Origin: VBCK01 sp035511515
GTDB taxonomy: Bacteria > Pseudomonadota > Gammaproteobacteria > Burkholderiales > Burkholderiaceae_F
Reading direction: 5' to 3'
Assembly: GCA_035511515.1 (NCBI GenBank)
Contig: DATKFG010000029.1
Coordinates: 1 to 64,000, forward strand
DNA: 64,000 nt
Shown here: piece after piece, positions 26,615 through 35,613 of the stretch
Position numbering within the stretch: position 1 is the first letter of the stretch
Layout of the letters: each line of letters begins with the position of its first letter
Notes under the pieces: model-generated
Told to the model about the DNA's origin: nothing
The model's database searches: none
Seen by the model: only the letters and a program-made list of their open reading frames with translations
Program-made: the position numbers and the translations under genes

Positions 26615-27995
26615 CCTTTCCAAATCGATCACGACCCGCCTCGCGCTGGGCTACGCGGTGCTGGTGGCCGAGGCGATCCTGGTGGCCTCGGGCGTTTTCT
26701 ACTTCGGCACCATCGGCGTGATGGACCGCCGCGTCGACGGCAAGATCACCGCGATCTCCAATCGCCTGATGGAGACGTTCCAGAACCGCCCGGTCGAAGA
26801 GCTGGCCAGGCAGATCGAGTTGGAGCTGAACGACGGCATCGACAGCGACACCGAGATCTTCCTGGTCGTATCGCCGTCGGGTCAACGCGTGGTCGGCAAT
26901 CTGACGGCCGTACCCGAGGGCGCACGACCGCTCGGCCAGGTCGTCACGGGCGAGGTCGTGCGGGGAGGCAAGCGGGTCAGCGGCCGCCTGATCGCCCGGC
27001 AGCTGCCCGATGGCGGATTTCTCTATGTCGGCCGGGACCTGAGCGAGCAGCGGTCGGTCCGCGATCTGGTGGTGCGGGCGCTGGCCGCCGGCGCCGGGGC
27101 CTCGCTGGTCGTGCTCGCCGCGGGGGCGCTGCTGTTCCGGCACCAGATCGAAAAGCGCATCGGCCGGATCCGCCGCACGGCCGGGGCAATCGAAGCCGGC
27201 GACCTGAAGCAGCGCATTCCGGTCACGAGCGACGACGAGTTCGGGCGCCTGAGCGTCGACATCAATCGGATGCTCGACCGCATCGGGCAACTGGTGGATG
27301 GGGTACGGCACGTGTCCAACGCGATCGCGCACGATCTGCGCACGCCGCTGGGCCGGATCCGCAACAAGCTCGACGAGGCGGTCCGGCATGGCACGACCGC
27401 GGCCTCGTCCGAGGCGGCGACCGCGGCCATCGAGGACATCGACCAGCTGATCCTCGTTTTCGAGAAGCTGTTGCAGATCGCCGAAGCCGAATCGGGCGTG
27501 CGGGCGAGGTCGTTCGAGGCGGTCGATCTGAATCGCATCGCCAACGACATGGTCGAGCTGTATGACGCGACGGCCGAACAGCAGCAGGTCTCGCTGAAGC
27601 CGACCGGCAGCGGAGCGGTGCTGGCCGCGGTCGATCGCAACCTGCTGGCGAGCGCGGTGGCCAGCCTGATCGACAACGCGATCAAGTACGCCGGGCCCGG
27701 GGCGACCATCGAGGTCGGCGCTTACACGCAGCCGCAATCGGTTGCGATCGAGGTGCGCGACAACGGTCCCGGCATCCCGGCGCCGGAACGGCCCAAGGTC
27801 ACCGAGCGCTTCTACCGCCTCGATCAGAGCCGCAATCTGCCCGGCAACGGGCTGGGGCTGTCGATCGTTTCGGCGATCGCGACGCTGCACGGCGGGGCGT
27901 TGCAACTGGAAGATGCTTCGCCGGGCCTTCTGGCCCGCATCGTTCTTCCGATCGGACCGGCGGTGCAAGCCGTCGCCGACGCCGCAACCGCCTGA
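26607..27995 (+). CDS. Sensor histidine kinase
   Basis: The 462-residue inner-membrane kinase has transmembrane helices at about 12-34 and 155-178, separated by a 120-residue periplasmic sensor with no recognised metal-binding cluster. A HAMP domain (about 178-232) follows, then the phosphoacceptor His242 in 'AIAHDLRTPLG', the N box 'LIDNAIKYAG', G1 'VRDNGPGIP' and G2 'GNGLGLSIV'. All catalytic boxes are intact. It should phosphorylate the response regulator encoded just upstream. The signal is unknown; linkage to a CzcA/CusA-like pump makes metal or envelope stress plausible, as inference. Confidence 0.95.
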   Translation: MVSLSKSITTRLALGYAVLVAEAILVASGVFYFGTIGVMDRRVDGKITAISNRLMETFQNRPVEELARQIELELNDGIDSDTEIFLVVSPSGQRVVGNLTAVPEGARPLGQVVTGEVVRGGKRVSGRLIARQLPDGGFLYVGRDLSEQRSVRDLVVRALAAGAGASLVVLAAGALLFRHQIEKRIGRIRRTAGAIEAGDLKQRIPVTSDDEFGRLSVDINRMLDRIGQLVDGVRHVSNAIAHDLRTPLGRIRNKLDEAVRHGTTAASSEAATAAIEDIDQLILVFEKLLQIAEAESGVRARSFEAVDLNRIANDMVELYDATAEQQQVSLKPTGSGAVLAAVDRNLLASAVASLIDNAIKYAGPGATIEVGAYTQPQSVAIEVRDNGPGIPAPERPKVTERFYRLDQSRNLPGNGLGLSIVSAIATLHGGALQLEDASPGLLARIVLPIGPAVQAVADAATA

Positions 27996-28126
27996 AACAG
28001 GGTGAACTGCCGACGGCAGCAGTCCCTACGGACCGCCGAAAACCTTTCCAATCGGTAATTCTGCGGACAGCAAACCGCAAACCGCTCCGCCTTAAATTGG
28101 GGCGCTCCGCGCTCGGGTGGGTGTGT

Positions 28127-29332
28127 ATGCGGCTGCGCAGAAATTTCGCGGGCTTTGGCGCCATGACGATGGTGATTGCGGCCACCGCCGCCGTCGCTTT
28201 CTATGGCGGGCAGGTCTCGGGCGGGCGCAATGCCGGCTCGGTCCAGGCGGCCGAGCCGGTCGCTGCCGCCAGCCCGGTCGACCCCGACAGCGTGACGCTG
28301 ACCGATGAGCAGATCAAGGCGGTCAAGGTGGCCGTCGTGGTCGAGCACGATTTCGTCGCCAGGCACGAAACGGAGGGCTGGATCGACTTCAACGAGGACC
28401 GCAGTGTGCAGGTGTTTCCCCAGTGGCCGGGCCGGATCGCCCGCGTGATCGCCAAGGCGGGCGACGACGTCAAGCAGGGCGATGTGCTGTTCACGATCGA
28501 CAGCACCGACCTGGTGAGCGCCGAGTCGAATCTGATCGCTGCGGCGGGCGTTCAGCAGCTGACCACGCGTGCGCTGGAGCGCGCGCGCGCGATGCTCGAA
28601 TCGCAGAGCATCGCCCAAAAGGACTTCGATCAGGCCGCCGCCGACCAGCAGACGGCGCAGGCCAACCTGGAAGCGGCGCGCACGGCGGTGCGCATCTTCG
28701 GCAAGACCGACGCCGAGATCGATCGGATCGTCGCAAGCCGCAGCACGGCGGCCGAACTGCGCATCCGCAGCCCGATCGACGGGCGCGTGACCGTACGCAA
28801 CGCCGCCCCGGGCCTGCTGGTGCAACCCGGCAATGGACCGGCCCCGTTCACCGTAGCCGACATCTCCACGATGTGGATGATCGCCAACGTCGCCGAGGAC
28901 GAGGCGCCGCGCGTTCGCCTGGCACAGCCCGTGGAGGCGTCGTTGACCGCCTTTCCCGACCGTACGTTCCACGGCAGTGTCAGCCACATCGGTGCCGCGG
29001 TGGACCCGAACACGCACCGGGTCACGGTTCGCTCCGAAATCCGGGATTCGCGCCATGAGCTGCGGGCGCAGATGCTCGGCACGTTCGTGATTCGCACCGG
29101 GGCAGCCGTGCGTTCGCCCGCGGTTGCGCCGGCCGCGGTGGTGCGCGAGGGCGACGGCACGATGGAAGTGTTCGTCACGACGGTCCCGCATCGATTCGTA
29201 CGCCGCACGGTGAAGATCGGCATGCAACAGGACGGGCTGGACCAGATCGTCGAGGGCGTCGCGGCGGGCGAGCGCATCGCCGCCGATGGCGCCCTGTTTC
29301 TGGCCAACGAGCTCGCGCTGCAGGCCCGATAA
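28127..29332 (+). CDS. RND efflux periplasmic adaptor (HlyD/CusB-like)
   Basis: The 401-residue adaptor has an N-terminal hydrophobic segment (about 13-30) that anchors or exports it, a barrel-sandwich half ('GRIARVIAKAGDDVKQGDVLFTI'), a helical hairpin (about 130-200 with coiled-coil heptads) and the second barrel half 'LRIRSPIDGRVTVRNAAPGLLVQPG'. A beta-barrel domain follows ('WMIANVAEDEAPRVRLAQ'). This is the CusB/CzcB branch of membrane fusion proteins. It links the permease to the outer-membrane channel. The ATG at 28127 is preferred; a GTG nine bases earlier is possible. Confidence 0.92.
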   Translation: MRLRRNFAGFGAMTMVIAATAAVAFYGGQVSGGRNAGSVQAAEPVAAASPVDPDSVTLTDEQIKAVKVAVVVEHDFVARHETEGWIDFNEDRSVQVFPQWPGRIARVIAKAGDDVKQGDVLFTIDSTDLVSAESNLIAAAGVQQLTTRALERARAMLESQSIAQKDFDQAAADQQTAQANLEAARTAVRIFGKTDAEIDRIVASRSTAAELRIRSPIDGRVTVRNAAPGLLVQPGNGPAPFTVADISTMWMIANVAEDEAPRVRLAQPVEASLTAFPDRTFHGSVSHIGAAVDPNTHRVTVRSEIRDSRHELRAQMLGTFVIRTGAAVRSPAVAPAAVVREGDGTMEVFVTTVPHRFVRRTVKIGMQQDGLDQIVEGVAAGERIAADGALFLANELALQAR

Positions 29333-29386
29333 CCGCCCCGCGGCGCCGGCTCGCGCGCGCGGCTCAATTTACTCAGGGGCTGCAAC

Positions 29387-32300
29387 GTGCTCAGAGGCAT
29401 CCTGGCGATCGTGCTCACGCGGCGTCCAGTCGTGCTGCTGGCGGTGCTGGCCTTCCTGGTCGCGGGCCTGGCCGCATTCGCAAGGCTGAACATCGAGGCC
29501 TACCCGAATCCGGCGCCAGTGATTCTGGAGATCACGGCTCAAGCACCGGGTTCATCGGCCGAGGAGATGGAGCGCTACTACACGCGCCCGATGGAAATCG
29601 GGCTGGCCACCACGCCCGGCGTCGACAATATCCGCTCCACGTCCACCTACGGCCTGTCGTTCGTCCGCGTGACCTTCCGATACGGCGTCGACTACTACTT
29701 CGCCTACACGCAGGCCGCGCTGAGTCTGCAGCAGAACGTGAACCTGCCCAATGGCGTGTCGGCCCAGATCCAGGCCTCGAGCCTGGTCGGCGAGATCTTC
29801 CGCTACCAGCTGGTCGGTCCGCCGCACTTCGGGCTCGCAAACCTTCGCGCCGTGCAGGACTGGGTTGTCACACGCCGGCTGTTGACGGTGCCGGGCGTGG
29901 CGCAGGTCGTCACCTGGGGCGGCACGACCAAGCAGTACGAGGTCGAGGCCGACATGGGCAGGCTGCAGGGATACGGCATCACGCTGCCGCAGCTGATCGG
30001 CGCACTGGGCAACGCCAATATCAACGTCGGTGGCCGCACGATCAACCTGGGCCAGCAGTCGGTCAACATCCGCGGCGTGGGGCTGATCCGCGACACGACC
30101 GACATCGGCGACGTCGTTCTGGCGCAGTCGAACGCGACACCGGTGCGTGTGAGGGACGTGGCGACGATCCAGGTCGGCTACCTGCCGCGCCTGGGCAAAG
30201 CGGGGCGCGACGACCAGGACGACGTGGTCACCGCCATCGTCGTGATGAACCGGACATTGCGGACCAACGAGGTCATCGCCCGCGTCAAGAGCGAGGTCGA
30301 GCGGATCAACCACGACGGCACGCTGCCCGCCGGCGTCCGGATGGTGCCGTTTTACGACCGCACCACCCTGGTCAACGTCACCACGCGCACGGTGCTGCAC
30401 AACCTCGTGATCGGCTGCCTGCTGGTGTTCCTGATCCAATGGGTCTTTCTCGGCAATCTGAGCAGCGCGCTGATCGTCAGTGCCAACATCCCGTTCGCGC
30501 TGTTTTTCAGCGTGATCGTGCTGCTGCTGACGGGCGACTCGGCCAACCTGCTGTCGCTCGGGGCGATCGATTTCGGAATCATCGTCGACTCCGCGGTGAT
30601 CCTGGTCGAGAACGTGTTCCACAACCTGCAAAGGCCGCGCGAGGAACGCTTGTCGCTGCTGGCCGAGTTCTCCCGGCGCTGGCACGACCCGCAATTACCG
30701 GCCGAGTCCAGGCGCATCTGGACCAACCGTTTACGGATGATTTTCATGAGTGCACTGCAGGTCGACCGCGCGGTGCTGTACTCGTCGGCGATCATGGTGG
30801 CGGCGTTCATCCCCCTGTACACGATGCAGGGCGTCGAAGGCCAGATCTTCAACCCGATGGCTCGCACCTACGCCTATGCGCTGACCGGTGCGCTGCTGGC
30901 GACCTTCACGATGACGCCGGTGCTGTCGTCGGTGCTGCTGCCCCGGCGCGTGAAGACGGCCGAGACTTTGATCGTCGCCGGCATTCGCAGGCTGTACTCG
31001 CCGGTGCTGCGCTGGGCCCTGGAGCACCGCACGGCCACGGTCGGCGCCGGGCTCTCATTCCTGGCCGTGGCCGCGCTGCTGCTGTTGCGAATCGGCACCG
31101 AATTCCTGCCGGCGCTGGAGGAAGGCAACCTGTGGATCCGCGCGACGATGCCGCCGACGATCTCGCTCGAGGCCGGTATGGACAAAGTGAATCGGATGCG
31201 CGCGATCTTGAAGAGCCACCCGGAGGTCCTCACGGTCGTGTCCCAGCACGGCCGGCCCGACGACGGCTCCGATGCCGCGGGGTTTTATAACGCCGAATTC
31301 TTCGTACCGCTTAAACCGTTCGACGAATGGCCGCGCGGGTACACGAAGGACCAGCTGCTCGATGAGCTGCAGAGGCAGTTCCGCGCCGAATTTCCGGGAG
31401 TCGAATTCAACTTCTCGCAGTACATCCAGGACAACATCGAGGAGGGGCTGTCGGGTGTCAAGGGGGCGAACTCGGTCAAGATCATCGGACCGGATCTGCA
31501 GGTGCTGGAAAAACTGGCCGACCAGGTGTTGCACCAGATGGGGCAGGTCAGAGGAGTCGAGGATCTGGGGGTGTTCCGCGTGCTGGGGCAGCCGAACCTG
31601 AACATCACGGTCGATCGCCGCAAGGCGGCCCGCTACGGCCTGAACACGGGCGACGTGAACTCGGTCGTGCAGGCGGCCGCTGGCGGAACGCAGGCCACCA
31701 CGGTGCTCGAAGGCGACCGCCAGTTCGCGCTGACGGTGCGGCTGGCACCGCGCTACCGCTCGAACCCGGAGGCGGTCGGCAACATCATGGTCGGGTACGC
31801 GACGCCCGGCGGGGCGAACGCGTACATTCCGCTGCGGGAGCTGGCGTCGATCGGGCTGGGCACGGGCGCCTCCTACATCTACCACGAGAGCAACGAGCGC
31901 TACATACCGGTGAAATTCAGCGTGCGCGGGCGTGATCTGGGCAGTACGGTGGCGGATGCCGAAGGGCGCATTCGCAGTAACGTGCAACTGCCGCAGGGCT
32001 ACCGGATCGTATGGGCCGGCGAATTCGAGGAGCTCCGGCAGGCGCAGCGGCGCCTGGCCATCGTGGCGCCGATCGCCATCGGCGCTATCCTGCTGCTGCT
32101 GTATATGCTGTTCAATTCTCTGCGCGACAGCCTGCTGACGCTGGCGGGCATTCCGTTTTCGGCGGCCGGCGGACTGATCGCGCTGTATGTTTCCGGGCTG
32201 AACCTGAGCATTTCGGCGGCGATCGGCTTCGTGTCGCTGTTCGGCGTATCGGTGATGAACGGCATCCTGATCCTGACCTATTTCAATCACCTGGTGGCCG

Positions 32301-32590
32301 AAGGCAAGGAACCGCTGGAGGCCATGCGGACCGCGGCCGAGCAGCAGATGCGCCCGATGCTGATGATGGCGCTGTCGGCCTGTATCGGCCTGCTGCCGGC
32401 CGCCGTGGCCACCGGTATCGGCAGCCAGGTGCAGCGGCCGCTGGCCACGGTCGTGGTGGGCGGCATGCTGCTGGGGCCGATCATGCTGCTGATCGTGGCG
32501 CCCGCGCTGCAGGTGATGGTGCTGAACTGGTCGGTGCAGCGGGGCGGCGAAGGGCGCGCGCGGCCGGTGGAGATCGAAGATGAGCCGTGA
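29387..32590 (+). CDS. RND efflux permease, CzcA/CusA-like (HME branch)
   Basis: The 1067-residue pump has the internal twofold repeat of RND permeases: helix 1 (about 12-32), a large periplasmic loop, helices 2-6 from about residue 330, then a repeat with helix 7 (about 560) and the final helices near 900-1040. In helix 4 the motif 'GAIDFGIIVDSAVILVEN' resembles the DFG..D motif of heavy-metal pumps, not the DD pair of drug pumps, with Ser where CzcA usually has Gly. About 45 extra polar residues (roughly 420-465) lie between this helix and the next. GTG at 29387 is the start. Substrate may be a metal cation or an organic compound; the sequence alone does not decide. Confidence 0.93.
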   Translation: MLRGILAIVLTRRPVVLLAVLAFLVAGLAAFARLNIEAYPNPAPVILEITAQAPGSSAEEMERYYTRPMEIGLATTPGVDNIRSTSTYGLSFVRVTFRYGVDYYFAYTQAALSLQQNVNLPNGVSAQIQASSLVGEIFRYQLVGPPHFGLANLRAVQDWVVTRRLLTVPGVAQVVTWGGTTKQYEVEADMGRLQGYGITLPQLIGALGNANINVGGRTINLGQQSVNIRGVGLIRDTTDIGDVVLAQSNATPVRVRDVATIQVGYLPRLGKAGRDDQDDVVTAIVVMNRTLRTNEVIARVKSEVERINHDGTLPAGVRMVPFYDRTTLVNVTTRTVLHNLVIGCLLVFLIQWVFLGNLSSALIVSANIPFALFFSVIVLLLTGDSANLLSLGAIDFGIIVDSAVILVENVFHNLQRPREERLSLLAEFSRRWHDPQLPAESRRIWTNRLRMIFMSALQVDRAVLYSSAIMVAAFIPLYTMQGVEGQIFNPMARTYAYALTGALLATFTMTPVLSSVLLPRRVKTAETLIVAGIRRLYSPVLRWALEHRTATVGAGLSFLAVAALLLLRIGTEFLPALEEGNLWIRATMPPTISLEAGMDKVNRMRAILKSHPEVLTVVSQHGRPDDGSDAAGFYNAEFFVPLKPFDEWPRGYTKDQLLDELQRQFRAEFPGVEFNFSQYIQDNIEEGLSGVKGANSVKIIGPDLQVLEKLADQVLHQMGQVRGVEDLGVFRVLGQPNLNITVDRRKAARYGLNTGDVNSVVQAAAGGTQATTVLEGDRQFALTVRLAPRYRSNPEAVGNIMVGYATPGGANAYIPLRELASIGLGTGASYIYHESNERYIPVKFSVRGRDLGSTVADAEGRIRSNVQLPQGYRIVWAGEFEELRQAQRRLAIVAPIAIGAILLLLYMLFNSLRDSLLTLAGIPFSAAGGLIALYVSGLNLSISAAIGFVSLFGVSVMNGILILTYFNHLVAEGKEPLEAMRTAAEQQMRPMLMMALSACIGLLPAAVATGIGSQVQRPLATVVVGGMLLGPIMLLIVAPALQVMVLNWSVQRGGEGRARPVEIEDEP

Positions 32591-34046
32591 AACGCTTAGG
32601 GGTGTCGGCATGCTCGCGTCCCTGCTGTGCACCGCCTGCACGGTCGGACCCGACTTTCAGCGCCCGCCGCCGCCCGATGCGCACGCTTACGTGCGCGAGC
32701 CTTTGACCGGCACCACCGCTGCGCCGGCCACGGGTGGCGCGGCGCAGACCTTCAAGGAGGGCGCCGAGGTGCCGGCAAACTGGTGGGTCGGATTCGGATC
32801 GCCCCCGATCGATGAGCTGGTCCTGCGCGCCTTCGAACACAATCCGACCGTCGATGCGGCCCGGGCCGCGCTGCGCCAGGCGCACGAATCCACCGCGGCG
32901 CAGTTCGGCGCGTACTTCCCCGTCCTGGCGGCGAGCTATTCGCCCAGTCGCGCCGAGAACCCCGTCGGCACGATCGCGCCCACCTTGAGCTCGAACGTGC
33001 CGGTGTACACGCTGCACACCGCGCAGGTCAGCGTCGGGTTCGTCCCCGACGTGTTCGGCCTGAACCGGCGCGCGGTCGAATCGCTGACTGCCCAGGAGGA
33101 GTCGCAGAGTTTCCAGCTCCAGGCGGCCTACCTGACGCTGGCCTCCAACGTGGTGGCCGCGGCGATCCAGCAGGCGGCGTTGCAGGCTCAGATCGAGGCG
33201 ACCGACGACATCATCCGAGCCGAAAGACGCTCCCTGGAGCTGCTGCGCGAACAGGCGCGTCTGGGATACGCGTCGGCCCTGGACGTGGCCACGCAGGAAT
33301 CCGTTCTGGCCCAGGGCGAGCAGGCGCTGCCGCCGCTGAAAAAACAGCTCGAGCAGACCCGCGATCTGCTGGCGGTGCTCACGGGCGAGGTGCCGGCGCA
33401 GGGCCGACCCGCGCAGATCGATCTGGACGCGCTGAAACTGCCCGAGGAGTTGCCGCTGAGCGTGCCATCGAACCTGGTCGAGCACCGCCCCGATGTGCGG
33501 GCCGCCGAGGCACAGGTGCACTCGGCCAGCGCCCAGGTCGGCGTCGCGGTGGCCAACCGCCTGCCGCAGTTCCCGATCTCCGCCAACTACGGCGGCACCG
33601 CAACCCAGTTTGCGCGGATGTTCGCCGACCACAACCAGTTCTGGGCGATCACGGGCAGCGTGACCCAGACGGTCTTCGACTTCGGCACGCTGCGGCATCG
33701 GCAGCGCGCGGCCGAGGCGGCGCTCGACCAGGTGACCGCGCAGTACCGCAGCGTCGTGCTGACCGCGTTTCAGAACGTCGCCGACAGCCTGTACGCGCTG
33801 CAGGGCGATGCCGATTCGCTCGCGGCCTCGTTGAAGTCGGAAGCCGCCGCCCGCAAGACGCTGGACCTTACGCGCCGCCAGCTCGATGCCGGCGCGGTCA
33901 ACGTGCTGGCGCTGCTCAGCGCCCAGCAAGCCTATCAGCAGACGCGCATCTCGCGCGTGCAGGCGCAGGCCGCGCGTTACACCGACACGGCGGCCCTGTA
34001 CCAGGCGCTGGGCGGCGGCCGGCTGAGCGAGGTCGCGACCCAGTGA
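32580..34046 (+). CDS. RND outer-membrane channel lipoprotein (NodT/OprM family)
   Basis: The 488-residue protein has a lipoprotein signal with Cys near residue 20 in 'LLCTACTVGPDF', and the family's opening 'VGPDFQRPPPP'. Two TolC-like repeats of coiled coil follow, with 'LVEHRPDVRAAEAQVHSASAQVGVA' between them and 'LDLTRRQLDAGAVNVLALL' near the end. It overlaps the permease gene by 11 bases, completing a three-gene pump operon under the upstream two-component system. Its stop codon overlaps the GTG start of the aryl-polyene ketoreductase, so the two loci touch. Confidence 0.94.
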   Translation: MSRETLRGVGMLASLLCTACTVGPDFQRPPPPDAHAYVREPLTGTTAAPATGGAAQTFKEGAEVPANWWVGFGSPPIDELVLRAFEHNPTVDAARAALRQAHESTAAQFGAYFPVLAASYSPSRAENPVGTIAPTLSSNVPVYTLHTAQVSVGFVPDVFGLNRRAVESLTAQEESQSFQLQAAYLTLASNVVAAAIQQAALQAQIEATDDIIRAERRSLELLREQARLGYASALDVATQESVLAQGEQALPPLKKQLEQTRDLLAVLTGEVPAQGRPAQIDLDALKLPEELPLSVPSNLVEHRPDVRAAEAQVHSASAQVGVAVANRLPQFPISANYGGTATQFARMFADHNQFWAITGSVTQTVFDFGTLRHRQRAAEAALDQVTAQYRSVVLTAFQNVADSLYALQGDADSLAASLKSEAAARKTLDLTRRQLDAGAVNVLALLSAQQAYQQTRISRVQAQAARYTDTAALYQALGGGRLSEVATQ

Positions 34047-34771
34047 TCAGCGTGAGGCGCGCCATCGTCACCGGCGGCAGCGGCGGCATCGGCAGCGCGA
34101 TCTGCCGGCGCCTGGCCGCAGACGGGCACCATGTGCTGGTGCATTCGAATACGAATCGCGAATCGGCGCTGCGGGTGGTCGGCGAGATCGCCGCCGCCGG
34201 TGGTTCGGCTCAGGCTGTTTGCTTCGACATCGCCGATTGTGCGCAGACCCGCGACGCCCTCGAAGCGGTGCTGCTGAACGGCGCCATCCACATCGTCGTC
34301 AACAACGCCGGCGTTCACGACGACGCCGTATTCGCAGGAATGCGCCTCGAACAATGGCGCCGCGTGATCGACGTTTCGGTTCACGGCTTCTTTCACGTGA
34401 CTCAGCCGCTGACGCTGCCGATGGTGCGCGAGCGCTGGGGGCGCATCATCAACATCTCCTCGATCAGCGCCCTCGTGGGTCATCGCGGGCAGGTCAACTA
34501 CGCGGCCGCCAAGGGCGCGCTGAATGCGGCCACCCGGTCCCTGGCGGCAGAGCTGGCCAGCCGCGGCGTCACCGTCAACGCCGTTGCGCCCGGCATCATC
34601 GACACGCCGATGACCCGCGGCGTGTTCGACCGCGCGGCCATCGAGTCGCTGGTTCCGATGAAGCGCGCCGGCACGGCGCAGGAGGTTGCCGACCTGGTCG
34701 GGTTCCTCGCCTCGGACCAGGCCTCCTACATCACCGGCCAGGTCATCGCGATTCATGGCGGGATGTTCTAG
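34043..34771 (+). CDS. 3-oxoacyl-ACP reductase (FabG-type SDR) of the aryl polyene cluster
   Basis: The 242-residue SDR has 'VTGGSGGIG' (residues 9-17), 'VNNAGVH', a Ser in 'ISSISALVGHRGQVNYAAAKGA' with the YxxxK pair, and 'VAPGIIDTPM'. These are hallmarks of FabG-like NADPH ketoreductases. Here it should reduce the beta-keto group formed at each polyene elongation. The gene starts with GTG, overlapping the efflux channel stop by four bases, and is followed by the second palindromic repeat. The ACP and dehydratase genes come next, which fits the pathway. It corresponds to the KR (ApeQ-like) of aryl polyene clusters. Confidence 0.92.
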   Translation: MISVRRAIVTGGSGGIGSAICRRLAADGHHVLVHSNTNRESALRVVGEIAAAGGSAQAVCFDIADCAQTRDALEAVLLNGAIHIVVNNAGVHDDAVFAGMRLEQWRRVIDVSVHGFFHVTQPLTLPMVRERWGRIINISSISALVGHRGQVNYAAAKGALNAATRSLAAELASRGVTVNAVAPGIIDTPMTRGVFDRAAIESLVPMKRAGTAQEVADLVGFLASDQASYITGQVIAIHGGMF

Positions 34772-34783
34772 ACAGCCCTTACG

Positions 34784-34910
34784 CCCTCACCCCCTCCCCT
34801 CTCCCGCTGCGCGGGCGAGGGGCGATCCAGCGTGTCCGTGCGAACGTCGTTGAACTTGCCGTGCTCGGTCGCCCCTCGCCCGCGCAGCGGGAGAGGGGAG
34901 GGGGTGAGGG
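34784..34910. repeat. 127-bp palindromic dispersed repeat, copy 2
   Basis: Arms 34784-34826 and 34868-34910 are reverse complements with a single mismatch at the inner edge. They match the copy at 4854-4980 in length, arm sequence and most of the 41-base centre (shared CCGTGCGAACGTCGTtGAACTTGC with few changes). It lies between the ketoreductase and the ACP gene of the aryl polyene cluster. It could attenuate transcription or protect the upstream RNA. Confidence 0.9.
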
Positions 34911-34966
34911 CTCCGATAAAATGGATGGGTCGCAGTCCGGCGGATCGCCCAACCCGAGAGCTTCCC

Positions 34967-35278
34967 ATGTCCAGCGCACAGATCCCTGAGGAAGCCGGCC
35001 CCGCATCGGGTTCGGGACAGGATTGCGGCCTCGTCGACGAGCTTTGCGCGTTGATCGTGTCATCCCTGAACCTCGCAGATGTGCCGTCCGATACGAATTC
35101 CGACACGCCGCTGTACGGGGACGGCCTGGGGCTGGACTCGATCGACATTCTCGAAATCGCCCTGGTGGTGTCCAAGCGCTACGGTCTGCAGCTTCGGGCC
35201 GATGACGGCAACAACGCCGAGATCTTCCGGTCGCTGGGCTCGTTGGCCGCTTACGTCGCCGCGCACCGCACGAAATGA
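34967..35278 (+). CDS. Acyl carrier protein (aryl polyene cluster, ACP 1)
   Basis: The 103-residue protein is an ACP with an extended N-terminus. The phosphopantetheine attachment Ser58 lies in 'GLGLDSIDILE', followed by helix III 'RYGLQLRADD'. It carries the growing polyene chain. The ATG at 34967 is preferred because sequence upstream in the same frame is translation of the repeat arm. It overlaps the following dehydratase gene by four bases (ATGA). A second, shorter ACP is found at 51520. Confidence 0.93.
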   Translation: MSSAQIPEEAGPASGSGQDCGLVDELCALIVSSLNLADVPSDTNSDTPLYGDGLGLDSIDILEIALVVSKRYGLQLRADDGNNAEIFRSLGSLAAYVAAHRTK

Positions 35279-35580
35279 ATGAATCGCCGCTGCGCGTCAA
35301 GCTTCAGGTCCCACAGACCCATCCGATGTTTGGCGGGCACTTCCCCGGCCATCCGGTCGTTCCGGGAGCGTGGCTGCTGGCGCAGGCCATACAGGCCCTC
35401 GAAACAGCCGCTGGCGCGTCCTTCGCGTGGCGCCACGTGGAAAGCGCCAAATTCCGTACTGCGGTACGGCCGGGCGCCTGCCTGGACCTGACCTTGACCC
35501 GGAGGGGGCCGAGCGGCCTCGAGCTCACTATTTCTGAAGGCAGCGAACCGGCGGCGAGCGTGCGCTTCGGAACGGTATAG
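35275..35580 (+). CDS. Hotdog-fold 3-hydroxyacyl-ACP dehydratase (ApeI-like)
   Basis: The 101-residue single hotdog domain carries the FabA/FabZ-type motif 'HPMFGGHFPGHPVVPGAWLL' (residues 16-35), where the His of HFPGHP is catalytic. The helix contains Gln ('LLAQAIQALE') where FabZ places its acidic residue, as in small ApeI-type dehydratases. It should remove water to give the trans double bonds of the polyene. It is coupled to the upstream ACP by a four-base overlap. Confidence 0.88.
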   Translation: MNESPLRVKLQVPQTHPMFGGHFPGHPVVPGAWLLAQAIQALETAAGASFAWRHVESAKFRTAVRPGACLDLTLTRRGPSGLELTISEGSEPAASVRFGTV

Positions 35581-35613
35581 TGCACGCGGACGCATCGAAA
35601 CTGCTGCCCGCGT

